From contig NZ_QXFJ01000007.1 in assembly GCF_003584165.1 (NCBI RefSeq), positions 1-64,000 on the forward strand: DNA of 64,000 nucleotides, written 5' to 3'. The position numbers were made by a program, and so were the translations under genes. Source of the DNA: Flagellimonas aequoris. Lineage in GTDB: Bacteria > Bacteroidota > Bacteroidia > Flavobacteriales > Flavobacteriaceae. This document shows positions 25,493 through 34,152 of this stretch, one piece after another. The notes below the pieces were generated by a model. That model saw only the letters and a list, made by a program, of their open reading frames with translations, was not told where the DNA came from and did no database searches. How positions within the stretch are numbered: the first letter of the stretch is position 1; every line of letters starts with the position of its first letter.

Positions 25493-26491
25493 TCAAAAAA
25501 GTTTCAACACGTAAAAAACCATGACCAATAAATAAACTATATATGCCGCATCAAATACAAAAATCTGCCAACGAGAGAAACCGTGCAGTTCCTTGCTTTG
25601 GTGCACAAATAGTGTGTAAAGCAGCGGCATAAGCCCGACAAAGGCCATGTTGACCCAGAACAGTTCAAAGTCCTCAATGGGGGTGGTTACCAAAGCCAGC
25701 GGAAAAAATGCCACCGTCATCGTTACGGCATTGTCTGCAATAACACTGGTGGTGCCCGCTGTCACCTCGCCCCCTTTTACCACGCTCCAGGTCTTGAATA
25801 TTTCCGGTGCCGTGGTCATTATGCCCGTGATGAAAAGGCCTCCCACGATTTCAGAAATATTTAGGGCAGAAACAATATTTTCGGTCGCCTTCACTATGAA
25901 AAAAGCGCCAACTGCTATCGCAAAGGCCCCGGCAATCGATAACCAGACCTGTTTTTTGTTCCATTCTACTTTTTTGCCCTTTTCCTTGCCTTTTATGATT
26001 GCGTGGGTCAAGAACGCAGCATAGGCCGCCAGCATAATCCACCCGTCCACATGTTGCAGGCCACGCCAGGGCTTTGGCAGAGTTAAAATGGCCACAAGGG
26101 CGATAATGCCCAGATAAGGAAGGGACAGTACGGAAACCGAACGTTTGTTCAACGCCAGAATGTTTTTATCAAGATGTTCTTGATGTTCCTTGTTGTTCTT
26201 GAATTGTTTCCTGGAAGCAAAATAAGCTATGGTCACCATCAAGGGAATGGAAATAATATTGGAACCCAATAAGTTGCCCAGGCCAATATCGGAAACGTCC
26301 CGTGCCGCACTGGTTACATTGATGGCAACTTCAGGACTGGCCGTTACAAGGGCAAGAAAAGCGGCTCCAGCGGATGCGGTAAGCCCCCATTGCTTGCGGA
26401 GCAACTTTAAAGGAGTCAACAATCGGTCCGCACCCCAGTGTGCTGCCCAGGCCGCTAGGCCCAAAACGAGTACCCATAGCCAACTGTTCAT
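25493..26491 (-). CDS. Sodium/calcium-exchanger family cation antiporter
   Basis: A 332-residue membrane protein with two alpha-repeats of the Ca2+:cation antiporter family: ASPEVAINVTSAARDVSDIGLGNLLGSNI (cited in part: SPEVAINV, NLLGSNI) near residues 50-80, and TTAPEIFKTW with IADNAVTM in the second half. About ten helices are expected. Family members exchange Ca2+ or other divalent ions for Na+ or H+ across the inner membrane. The ATG overlaps the stop of the upstream CDF gene by four bases, indicating a two-gene unit for divalent cation export. The ion cannot be told from sequence. Confidence 0.85.
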   Translation of the reverse strand: MNSWLWVLVLGLAAWAAHWGADRLLTPLKLLRKQWGLTASAGAAFLALVTASPEVAINVTSAARDVSDIGLGNLLGSNIISIPLMVTIAYFASRKQFKNNKEHQEHLDKNILALNKRSVSVLSLPYLGIIALVAILTLPKPWRGLQHVDGWIMLAAYAAFLTHAIIKGKEKGKKVEWNKKQVWLSIAGAFAIAVGAFFIVKATENIVSALNISEIVGGLFITGIMTTAPEIFKTWSVVKGGEVTAGTTSVIADNAVTMTVAFFPLALVTTPIEDFELFWVNMAFVGLMPLLYTLFVHQSKELHGFSRWQIFVFDAAYIVYLLVMVFYVLKLF

Positions 26492-27399
26492 AATTCTGTC
26501 ATTTTAACATTTCTCTCTTTGCTAGGTTCGATATGGATGTGCACGTCAAGTATCTCGGAATATGACCTGAACAATCTCTCCTTTACTTTGTGTGCAATAT
26601 CATGGCCCTCGGTCACAGTTAATTCCCCATCGATCCAAATATGCATATCGATATGAAAGGCCGTTCCCATCTTTCGGGAATGGCAGCGCTCTACCCTTAC
26701 CACTTCAGGAACGGCTTCGGCCAGTCGGATAACCTCATTTCGAAATTCGGGCTCAACAGCTTCGTCCAGCAACTCCCTTACCGATGACCTAGCTATTTTA
26801 TAGGCATTGAACAGAATAATGCCCGCTGCAATGAGTGCCGCGAAATCATCCGCTATCTCAAACCCTTCGCCACCGATCAATGCTATGGAAATCCCTATAA
26901 AAGCGGCTATCGACGTAATGGCATCACTCCTATGGTGAAATGCATCGGCCTTGACGGCCGAACTATTGATTTCATTACCTGTTTTCATGACATAGCGATA
27001 CAACGCCTCTTTCGTGAGGACAACAAATACCAGTATGAAGAGTGTGAAGGGTGCAGGAGTTTTGTGGGGTACCAGAATATGGTTGATGCTGTCCCTTATG
27101 ATTATACCGCCTGCAATGGTTAAGGCTATGGCAATACCCACCGCCACCAGGGCCTCTATCTTACCGTGTCCGTAGGGATGGTTTTCATCCGGCGGCCTTG
27201 ACGACCATCTCAACCCGGCCCATAATAGTGCGGATGTCAGCACATCCGCCCCGGATTCGATCGCATCGGCAATAAGGGCATAAGAATGCCCGAACACCCC
27301 GCCCAAACCTTTGATCAATGCCAATAATGCACTGATTAAAATACCTACAAGGGTAGTTTTGAGTCCTCTTCGGGATATGCCATTTGGATTCCTTTCCAA
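26488..27399 (-). CDS. Cation diffusion facilitator (CDF) transporter
   Basis: A 303-residue CDF with six predicted helices. ALIADAIESGADVLTSALLWAG carries the first metal site (Asp-x3-Asp), and DAFHHRSDAITSIAAFIG has the HxxxD site of TM5. The C-terminal dimer domain has VRVERCHSRKMGTAFHIDMHIWIDG. Such proteins move Zn, Co, Cd or Fe to the periplasm against protons. The start is TTG at 27399, because no ATG precedes the first helix and an in-frame stop lies just upstream. It overlaps the exchanger gene by four bases. Confidence 0.88.
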   Translation of the reverse strand: MERNPNGISRRGLKTTLVGILISALLALIKGLGGVFGHSYALIADAIESGADVLTSALLWAGLRWSSRPPDENHPYGHGKIEALVAVGIAIALTIAGGIIIRDSINHILVPHKTPAPFTLFILVFVVLTKEALYRYVMKTGNEINSSAVKADAFHHRSDAITSIAAFIGISIALIGGEGFEIADDFAALIAAGIILFNAYKIARSSVRELLDEAVEPEFRNEVIRLAEAVPEVVRVERCHSRKMGTAFHIDMHIWIDGELTVTEGHDIAHKVKERLFRSYSEILDVHIHIEPSKERNVKMTEL

Positions 27400-27435
27400 A
27401 ATCTTTCTTTTACTATTTCTTTTCTTCCCAATACG

Positions 27436-28236
27436 TTATTTGGACAATTTTAAAATTCTAATGGCCCCTCGCATCACAAAGGCGAACACAATACCGCCTA
27501 TGACCAAATCGGGCCATTTACTGTCCAAAAAATAAACCAGCACCCCTGCCAGGATTACCCCACCGTTCACAATAATGTCGTTTGAGGTAAAGATGGCACT
27601 TGCCTGCATATGCGCCTCCTTGCTTTTGGCTTTGTTTATGAGCCATAGGGAAACGAGGTTGCCGATAAGGGCGAAAATGGAAACAATGATCATCCATTGG
27701 AACAAAGGGGTTTCGCTACTACTCAAAAACCTTCTCACGACTTCCGAAAATCCCAGCAGGGCCAACGCCATCTGAAAATAGCCACTGAATTTCGCCACTT
27801 TCTTTTTTCTGGAAATAGCGCCGCCTACGGCAAAAAGGCTCAATGCATATACAATGGAATCAGCCAACATATCTAACGAATCGGCAATAAGACCCATCGA
27901 GGAAGAAATCCAACCCGTGGTCATTTCGATAACGAAAAAACCAAAATTGATGTACAAGACCCACCAGAGTATCTTCTTTTGTTTGGTCTCGTCTTCGGCA
28001 ATAGGTTTTTCTGCCTTTTCTGTTCCTAAGAGTTTTTCTCCCAGCTTTAATGCACCCAATTCCACGTTTATTTCTTGGGCATTCCCCTGATGGTACACAT
28101 CCAACTTTCTATTTGGAATGTCAAAGTCCAGATATTTGATTTGAGGATTTGACTCCAGTTTCATCCTTATCATCTGTTCTTCTGAAGGGCAATCCATTTT
28201 ACTTACCTTAAAAGTGGTTTTGTTTATGGTGGACAT
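27436..28236 (-). CDS. CDF-like cation transporter with N-terminal HMA-like domain
   Basis: A 266-residue protein. Residues 1-65 form a metal-binding-like domain with SKMDCPSEEQMIRMKLE, where only one cysteine of the usual CxxC is present. Then come about six helices with LIADSLDMLADSIVYALSLFAVG (cited in part: ADSLDMLADS) and SAIFTSNDIIVNGGVILAG, where the TM5 site is SNDIIVN instead of HxxxD. The C-terminal CDF dimer domain is missing. It is likely a heavy-metal transporter of a divergent CDF branch in the inner membrane. It lies in series with the other CDF genes. Confidence 0.8.
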   Translation of the reverse strand: MSTINKTTFKVSKMDCPSEEQMIRMKLESNPQIKYLDFDIPNRKLDVYHQGNAQEINVELGALKLGEKLLGTEKAEKPIAEDETKQKKILWWVLYINFGFFVIEMTTGWISSSMGLIADSLDMLADSIVYALSLFAVGGAISRKKKVAKFSGYFQMALALLGFSEVVRRFLSSSETPLFQWMIIVSIFALIGNLVSLWLINKAKSKEAHMQASAIFTSNDIIVNGGVILAGVLVYFLDSKWPDLVIGGIVFAFVMRGAIRILKLSK

Positions 28237-28279
28237 TTAAATAATCTGTATTAAATTCTAAGTTTGGTGTTTTAAATGT

Positions 28280-28489
28280 TTACTTATTATGGGATTCCAT
28301 ATATTTTTCCAAAATCGATTTTAAGCTCTCCAAATAATCGACGAACGAATTATAAGTCGGTTTTGCTTCATCATCTACGGGAATAGTTATGGGATTCTCA
28401 TCTAAATAGCGATAGAGTTCGGGATATTCTTGTTCTATCCTTACTGTCAATTCGTTGATTTCTTGGGTTAGCTTTTGAATTTTCTTCAT
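28280..28489 (-). CDS. Small conserved hypothetical protein
   Basis: A 69-residue soluble protein, probably mostly helical: a coiled-coil-like start (KKIQKLTQEINELTVRIEQ), a central YPELYRYLDENPITIP and a C-terminal helix FVDYLESLKSILEKYME. I recognise no characterised family. It precedes the HMA-CDF gene by 43 bases on the same strand and probably shares its transcript. The composition suggests a regulatory or adaptor protein; this is only a guess. Confidence 0.6.
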   Translation of the reverse strand: MKKIQKLTQEINELTVRIEQEYPELYRYLDENPITIPVDDEAKPTYNSFVDYLESLKSILEKYMESHNK

Positions 28490-28697
28490 CTTAGTTTCTT
28501 AATAATTTTATATATGCAACGCCCTGTCTTCGGTAGCAGCCAAGCAGACTTCCTTAAAGGTTTATGAAAATGTAGGGTGTCCGTGGGACATCCGTGCAAT
28601 ATCCTCTGCCGCTGCCCTGAATTCCATTATCGCCAAAACACAAACCAATAATTGTTATATCATATTTTTCTATAGTTGTATTTTTTTGGTTAAATAA

Positions 28698-28756
28698 GGT
28701 GGAAGAACCTTGAACTTGACTCTTAGGCGCAAGGATTCAAAGTTCTGGAACTCCCA
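28698..28756. repeat. Imperfect inverted repeat between the Fur gene and the 69-residue gene
   Basis: GTGGAAGAACCTTGAA (28698-28713) is roughly complementary to TTCAAAGTTCT and CTCCCAC in 28735-28756, with a bulge. It starts five bases beyond the Fur stop. It could be the Fur terminator or a longer structured leader of the next gene. No clean U-tract follows directly. The rest of 28490-28697 shows only a small GTGTCC/GGGACA hairpin near 28577. Confidence 0.4.
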
Positions 28757-28760
28757 CTTA

Positions 28761-29195
28761 TTATTTTCCATTACATTTCACGCATATCCCTTTTAATACC
28801 AAGTTGACATCGTTTATTTTATAATCATCTGGTAAACTTTCTTCCGGTATTTTATTTGGCAAACAGATTGTTTTCTTACATTCGGTACAATGAAAGTGCA
28901 GATGTAAATCTGTACCGTAATCACCTTTGGTGTTTTCAACAGAAATTGCAAATTTTGCTACGCCCGTACCATCATTAATCTGATGAATTAGTCCTTTATC
29001 CTCAAAAATCTTGAGGTTGCGATAAAAGGTCGTTCTGTTTGCTGTCTTATTGGTTTCGCTCTTTTCAGCAAAGACCTTTTTTAAATCGGAAAAGGACACG
29101 GCACTTTGCTTCCTTCTCAGATACCTGTATATCTTGGACCTCATTTGAGTAGGGCGAATACCGTAATTTGACAATATTTTTTCCGTTTTGTTCAT
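28761..29195 (-). CDS. Fur-family transcriptional regulator 1
   Basis: A 144-residue repressor of the Fur/Zur class. The winged helix (about 10-85) includes YGIRPTQMRSKIYRYLRRK and TFYRNLKIFEDKGLI. The dimer domain has LHLHFHCTECKKTICL and ends CVKCNGK, so two CxxC pairs can hold structural zinc. By its place 38 bases after the start of the island's zinc region and next to zinc exporters it could be a Zur-like sensor, but Fur paralogs differ in metal and the choice is open. A second Fur (37831) shares the LHLHFHCT-C pattern. Confidence 0.88.
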   Translation of the reverse strand: MNKTEKILSNYGIRPTQMRSKIYRYLRRKQSAVSFSDLKKVFAEKSETNKTANRTTFYRNLKIFEDKGLIHQINDGTGVAKFAISVENTKGDYGTDLHLHFHCTECKKTICLPNKIPEESLPDDYKINDVNLVLKGICVKCNGK

Positions 29196-29233
29196 TTTTA
29201 ACCTTGATTCAAAGGCAATCTCCTTTATTGAAT

Positions 29234-31222
29234 TTATTTTTTGTAGGCGAGCAAACGCAATGCATTAACCACCACTACCAACGTAGAGCCCTCGTGAATG
29301 GCGACGGCTATCCCTATACTTGCCCAACTCATAATTGTCGCAGGAATTAAAAGGGCAACAACCCCCAAGCTAACCCATAAGTTTTGCTTGATTATCGCCT
29401 TCGCTTTTCTGCTCAACCCGATGGCAAAAGGCAAGGTTTCCAGTTTGTCTGCCATTAGTGCTATATCTGCGGTTTCTAAAGCTACGTCGCTGCCCGCTGC
29501 TCCCATTGCAATACCAACAGTACTGTTTGCCATAGCAGGGGCATCATTGACCCCATCACCTATCATTGCCAGTTTATTTTCCTGTTCCGCAAGTTTTTTG
29601 ATGGCCTCCACTTTTTCTTCGGGAAGCAGACTTCCGCGAGCTTCGGTCAACCCAATTTCCTCGGCTACGGCATCTGCCACTTTCTGGTTGTCGCCGGTAA
29701 GCATTATCATTTTCTTGATGCCTATTTCCTTTAGTTGGGCAAGGGTTTCCTTGGCTTTTTCCCGTGGGGTGTCCATCAGCCCCAGCATCCCTATAAATTC
29801 ATTGCCCCTTTTTATTAGCATCGTGGTCTTTCCTTCCCCTTCAAGCGCTCTTACCTTTTCTGATACATCGTCGGGTACGCCCTTATCAATGTCCTCGAAG
29901 AGTTCCAGGTTACCAATGTAAATGGAATTCCCTTGATAGTTTGCCTTTATGCCCTTGCCCTGTACGGCCTCCAAATCATCGGCATCCGGAATCTTGGTGT
30001 CCTTCCCGAGCTGTTCCATTCCGTCCCGTACAACTGCCTTTGCCAGGGGATGGTCGCTTAGTTCCTCAACCGCGATCGCGATTTCCAACAGTTCCTTTTT
30101 ATCTATGCTGCCAAAGCTTTCGACGTCTGTCAGCTTTGGTTTTCCTTCGGTAAGCGTTCCTGTCTTGTCAAAGGCCAATGCGGTAAGCACTCCTAAATCT
30201 TCCAATGGACGACCACCCTTTATCAAAACGCCGCCACGTGCAGCTCGTGCCACGCCACTCAATACAGCAGATGGCGTAGAAATGGCGAGCGCGCACGGAC
30301 TTGCTGCCACAAGTACAGCCAACGAACGATACAGACTTTCGCTCCACGGTTCATCGATGACCAAAAAAGCAAAATTCAGTGCAACGACCAGTATAATGAC
30401 CGCTGGCACATAGTACCGCTCAAACTTGTCGGTCAACAACTGGGTGGGCGATTTCTGGTCCTGGGCCTCTTGAACCATAGTGACCAAGCGGTTGAGGGTA
30501 GAATCTTTTGCCTCTTTGATTACCTTTATTTCAAGGGTATTGTTACCATTGATGGTTCCTGAAAATACACGGTTCTCATTGGGAATATTGCTTTTTGAGG
30601 TATACTCTTTGTCCGGATTTTCTATTGGTGTTTTGTCCACCGGAACGCTTTCCCCGGTAATGGGTGCCTGGTCAACACTACTGTTACCTTTTACAATTAC
30701 ACCATCGGCGGATATCTTGCTGTTGGGGCGCACCACGATGATGTCGCCCACCTGTAGTTCTTCAATACCCACTTCAATGGTATCGTCATCTTTCTTTAAT
30801 AGTGCGGTTTTAGGCGCAAGGTCTGTTAACGCTGCAATGGACTTTTTTGCCTTGCCCATTGCGTAGTTTTCCAGTGCGTGACCCAGACTGAAAAGGAACA
30901 GCAGCAAGGCACCTTCTGCCCATTCGCCCAAATAGGCGGCTCCTGCAGCTGCGACCAGCATCAGGAAATCGATTTCAAATTCGCCTTTGGACACTTTGGT
31001 AATGGCCTCCTTTAGGGTAAAATAACCTCCAAAAAAGTAGGCCGCAATATAGAGTCCAAAAGGGATGTTAGCTGAAACCCCGGTAAATTTCTCCAATAGG
31101 AAACCCGTAATTAGTGTGACCCCGCTTAAAATAGCAAAATAGAGTTCGGTGTTTTTGCCGAAGATGCCGCCGTGGTCGTGATTGTGGCCATCGTCTTTGC
31201 TATGTTTTTCCTTGTCTTTCAT
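29234..31222 (-). CDS. SPC-type P1B-4 heavy-metal ATPase
   Basis: A 662-residue P-type ATPase. The N-terminus is His/Asp-rich (HSKDDGHNHDHGG) with no HMA domain. The ion-site motif in TM6 is AASPCALAISTP, the SPC form that defines P1B-4 pumps (Co, Zn, Ni or Fe in known members), unlike the CPC of the other ATPases here. FDKTGTLTEGKPKL, LSDHPLAKAV, TGDNQKVA and GDGVNDAPAMANS are intact. It adjoins a Fur regulator on one side and the Zn-type ATPase copy 2 on the other. The metal cannot be fixed from sequence. Confidence 0.9.
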   Translation of the reverse strand: MKDKEKHSKDDGHNHDHGGIFGKNTELYFAILSGVTLITGFLLEKFTGVSANIPFGLYIAAYFFGGYFTLKEAITKVSKGEFEIDFLMLVAAAGAAYLGEWAEGALLLFLFSLGHALENYAMGKAKKSIAALTDLAPKTALLKKDDDTIEVGIEELQVGDIIVVRPNSKISADGVIVKGNSSVDQAPITGESVPVDKTPIENPDKEYTSKSNIPNENRVFSGTINGNNTLEIKVIKEAKDSTLNRLVTMVQEAQDQKSPTQLLTDKFERYYVPAVIILVVALNFAFLVIDEPWSESLYRSLAVLVAASPCALAISTPSAVLSGVARAARGGVLIKGGRPLEDLGVLTALAFDKTGTLTEGKPKLTDVESFGSIDKKELLEIAIAVEELSDHPLAKAVVRDGMEQLGKDTKIPDADDLEAVQGKGIKANYQGNSIYIGNLELFEDIDKGVPDDVSEKVRALEGEGKTTMLIKRGNEFIGMLGLMDTPREKAKETLAQLKEIGIKKMIMLTGDNQKVADAVAEEIGLTEARGSLLPEEKVEAIKKLAEQENKLAMIGDGVNDAPAMANSTVGIAMGAAGSDVALETADIALMADKLETLPFAIGLSRKAKAIIKQNLWVSLGVVALLIPATIMSWASIGIAVAIHEGSTLVVVVNALRLLAYKK

Positions 31223-31301
31223 ATTATTAATGGTTTTGTTATTGTTAATTCAGGTTTAATCCGCTTTTGGGCTTGTATTTTGTTAAAGGTTAACACTTTT
31301 G

Positions 31302-33236
31302 CTATTTCCAATTCATTTTTTGCAAACGTATTGCATTGAGAATGGCAACGAACGAAACACCTACATCGGCAAACACAGCCTCCCACAGCGTAGCCAAACC
31401 GATGGCACCCAAAATGAGAAAAATCCCTTTTACCCCAAAAGCAAGACCAATATTTTGCCATACGATACGGCGTGTTGAGCGTCCAATTTGGATTCCTCGG
31501 GCCATCCTGCTCGGCTGGTCGGTCTGGATGATAACGTCTGCGGTCTCTATGGCCACATCGCTGCCCAAACCACCCATTGCAATACCCACATCACTGCCTG
31601 CAAGCACGGGTGCATCGTTGATGCCGTCGCCCATAAATGCTACCGTGGATTCAGGTTGTTCCTTGAGCTTTTCGACCTCGTTGAGCTTATCTTCGGGTAG
31701 CAAGCCGCCTTTGGCCCAATCAATATTCAGTTCCTTGGCAACTTGTTGGGTTATGGAATCCTTGTCTCCTGAGAGCATTATGATTTTAGCTATTCCGGCC
31801 TCCCGAATCTGTTGAATGGTGTGATGCGCGTCTTCCTTAAGTTCATCGGCAATGGTCACATAGCCTGCGAATTTTCCATCGATGGCGACCATCACTATAG
31901 ATTCGACTATCACATCGGTTTCAGGGGGAACATCAACACTATTGGAAGTCATCAATGCTTTGTTGCCGACCAAGACCTGCTTATGGTTGACTGTGCCCTT
32001 TAATCCCTTACCGGCAACTTCAGAAACTTCGGATGCCTTAAAATCAGTACCGTCCGCCTTGTATTCCAGAATTGCCTTTGCAATGGGGTGAGTAGATTGT
32101 TCTTCCATCGCCATCAGGTATTTCATAAATTCCACTTCCGCAAAAGCGGATGTATTTATCACTTCCTTAATCTTAAAGACCCCTTTGGTAACGGTTCCGG
32201 TTTTGTCCATCACCACAGTATTCACTTTGGTCATTGCATCGAGAAAGGATGCGCCTTTGAACAGGATTCCGTTGCGCGATGCCGCACCCAGACCGCCGAA
32301 ATAGCCCAGTGGAATGGAAATGACCAAGGCACAAGGGCAGGAAATCACCAAGAAAATTAAAGCTCGGTATAGCCAATCCCTAAACACATATTCATCGACA
32401 AAAAAGTATGGTAACAAAGTGAGTCCGATAGCAAGGAAAACCACGATGGGCGTATAAATCCGTGCAAACTTCCTAATAAATAATTCGGTCTTCGATTTCC
32501 GGGCCGTGGCATTCTGTACCATCTCCAGAATACGGGCGATGGAACTGTCCTTGAATTTCTTGGTGGTTTCTACTTCGATGACACCGTCGAGATTGATGCT
32601 TCCCGCAAAGACTTTTTCGTTCTGTGTTATGGTGTCGGGTTTGCTTTCGCCAGTAATGGCAGCTGTATTGAGCGATGCTTTGTTTGATAGCAGTTTGCCA
32701 TCCAATGGGATTTTTTCGCCCACCCGTACCTGTATCTTCTCGCCAATATTGACCGTTTCGGGATTGACGGAAACGAAGTCCCCATTACGATAGACCAATG
32801 CCTCGTCCGGTCGTGCATCCAGAAGTGCCCTAATGTTTCCTTTGGCACGGTTTACGGCAGCATTTTGGAACAGTTCGCCCACGGCATAGAACAACATCAC
32901 GGCAACGCCCTCTGGATATTCGCCTATGGCAAATGCTCCCAAGGTTGCGATGGACATCAGGAAAAATTCTGTAAAGAAATCGCCATTTTTAATACTTTCC
33001 CATCCCTCCTTGATGACTGGAAAGCCAACAGGGATGTAAGCCACCGTGTACCACACAATCCTGACCCATCCCTTAAAGAAAGGAAAGGCATCGAAATAGT
33101 CAATGGCAATACCAACTATGAGCATCACAAAGCTGAAAATTGCCGGTAAATAGGTTTTGAGCTTTTTTTCGCTTGCTGAAATTACAGTGGACTGTTTCCC
33201 TTTTAGCTCCCGTAGCTGTAGTTTTTTCTTTTTCAT
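31302..33236 (-). CDS. Zn/Cd/Pb-type P1B ATPase, copy 2 (ZntA-like)
   Basis: A 644-residue ATPase almost the same as the product of 21619: SCPCALVISIP, DKTGTVTKGVFKIKEVI, STHPIAKA, SGDKDS and GDGINDAPVLAGSD are all present. The N-terminus (MKKKKLQLRELKGKQS) lacks the His-rich stretch of copy 1, which may mean different metal loading or regulation. Its ATG overlaps the stop of the SpoIIAA-like gene by four bases, so it is the second gene of that operon. The pair arose by a fairly recent duplication or by repeated capture. Confidence 0.9.
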   Translation of the reverse strand: MKKKKLQLRELKGKQSTVISASEKKLKTYLPAIFSFVMLIVGIAIDYFDAFPFFKGWVRIVWYTVAYIPVGFPVIKEGWESIKNGDFFTEFFLMSIATLGAFAIGEYPEGVAVMLFYAVGELFQNAAVNRAKGNIRALLDARPDEALVYRNGDFVSVNPETVNIGEKIQVRVGEKIPLDGKLLSNKASLNTAAITGESKPDTITQNEKVFAGSINLDGVIEVETTKKFKDSSIARILEMVQNATARKSKTELFIRKFARIYTPIVVFLAIGLTLLPYFFVDEYVFRDWLYRALIFLVISCPCALVISIPLGYFGGLGAASRNGILFKGASFLDAMTKVNTVVMDKTGTVTKGVFKIKEVINTSAFAEVEFMKYLMAMEEQSTHPIAKAILEYKADGTDFKASEVSEVAGKGLKGTVNHKQVLVGNKALMTSNSVDVPPETDVIVESIVMVAIDGKFAGYVTIADELKEDAHHTIQQIREAGIAKIIMLSGDKDSITQQVAKELNIDWAKGGLLPEDKLNEVEKLKEQPESTVAFMGDGINDAPVLAGSDVGIAMGGLGSDVAIETADVIIQTDQPSRMARGIQIGRSTRRIVWQNIGLAFGVKGIFLILGAIGLATLWEAVFADVGVSFVAILNAIRLQKMNWK

Positions 33237-33595
33237 CCTTTTGTTGAGACCCAGGTCATTGCCTGCTCTTTATTTTTAATATCAAAAAATTTAACTTCAG
33301 ACTTTATGAAAAAATCAGTTGCCTTCGCGGCCCATTCCTGCCATTTTTTATTGCCCACAAAGGCCATCTTGCCATAATCTCCCAAGTGAGCCGAATCAAT
33401 CTTTAGGTCTTCCCAAAAGCCTTTAAGGGTATAGCCTTCAAAATCTTCCATTACAAAATAGAAATCCACTTTATGGCCTTTTTCTATGATGTTGTGGATA
33501 AGCGGATGCATCTTTTCCATATCCTTTTCCGTAAGTTTCCCGCTGATTTTAGCGGCAATAAGATGTTCTTGTTCCAAGTTTATTATCTGTAACAT
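33233..33595 (-). CDS. SpoIIAA-like (STAS-related) protein 1
   Basis: A 120-residue protein of the SpoIIAA-like family: AAKISGKLTEKDMEKMHPLI at 16-35 is the typical start, and KMAFVGNKKWQEWAAKAT the second half. This fold is an alpha/beta domain related to STAS and CRAL-TRIO modules and may bind lipids or small ligands. It is cytoplasmic. Paralogs at 35937 and 37425 share the VG-KKW block. It is the first gene of a transcript that continues into the zinc ATPase copy 2, and a candidate Fur-type operator lies 39 bases upstream of its start. Confidence 0.8.
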   Translation of the reverse strand: MLQIINLEQEHLIAAKISGKLTEKDMEKMHPLIHNIIEKGHKVDFYFVMEDFEGYTLKGFWEDLKIDSAHLGDYGKMAFVGNKKWQEWAAKATDFFIKSEVKFFDIKNKEQAMTWVSTKG

Positions 33596-33633
33596 ATTTG
33601 TATATCTTTATATTCATCTATTTAAAATATTAG

Positions 33634-33648
33634 TGCGTTGTATGTGCA
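33634..33648. promoter_or_regulatory. Candidate Fur-family operator A
   Basis: TGCGTTGTATGTGCA, followed by AAA. It is one of three island promoter sites with TGC[AG]-N7-TGCA and GTGCAAA on the plus strand (the others at 36322 and 44943). It lies 39 bases upstream of the first ATG of the operon. The surrounding 23 bases match site B with two differences. Confidence 0.5.
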
Positions 33649-33710
33649 AATGATACGCTCTACACGTCACACTAATTTTCTGATTACAATTACACTTTGT
33701 TTATTCATTG

Positions 33711-34151
33711 TTACCCCTTGTTTCTTTCTTTACCGTACTTTGTTTTAAAAAATGGAAAATGATGCGAAACCAGCAATAGTATAATCAATAGTGTACTGGT
33801 TATCCCAATTAAGTACATCCCATATCCTATCGCAATGCCAACACCAGCACTGGCCCATATAGTAGCGGCCGTTGTTAACCCTGATATGGTATTTTTTGAA
33901 CTGTCCCTAAAAATGATACCCGCTCCCAAAAAACCAATTCCAGAAACAATATTGGCGACAATCCTGGTTTGGTCTGCCATCTCAGTATGTGTATTGATGA
34001 TAGTTAAAAGTGCAGCTCCCAAACAAACGGAAGCATAGGTTCTTATACCTGCATCGTGACCGTGAATTTCACGGTCAAGCCCAATCAAGATGCCCAGTAA
34101 CAAGGCAACCAATAATCTGGGAATCAGCGTTATTTCAGTTTGTAAATCCAT
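33711..34151 (-). CDS. MgtC/SapB-family membrane protein
   Basis: A 146-residue membrane protein with four or five helices. The family signature is clear: LLGILIGLDREIHGHDAGIRTYASVCLGAAL (cited in part: GLDREIHGHDAGIRT), then GIGFLGAGIIFRDSS. MgtC-type proteins affect Mg2+ homeostasis and acid or stress survival in part by acting on other membrane complexes. The start at 34151 (MDLQTEI) is taken, since it lies two bases beyond the bestrophin stop and the longer frame has no family similarity. It is the last gene of the bestrophin unit. Confidence 0.88.
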   Translation of the reverse strand: MDLQTEITLIPRLLVALLLGILIGLDREIHGHDAGIRTYASVCLGAALLTIINTHTEMADQTRIVANIVSGIGFLGAGIIFRDSSKNTISGLTTAATIWASAGVGIAIGYGMYLIGITSTLLIILLLVSHHFPFFKTKYGKERNKG

Positions 34152-34152
34152 A

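Noticed and set aside
31219..31461. Minus-strand ORF overlapping the end of the second zinc ATPase
   Set aside because: It is a shifted reading of the ATPase C-terminal codons and has an unlikely Cys/Arg-rich composition.
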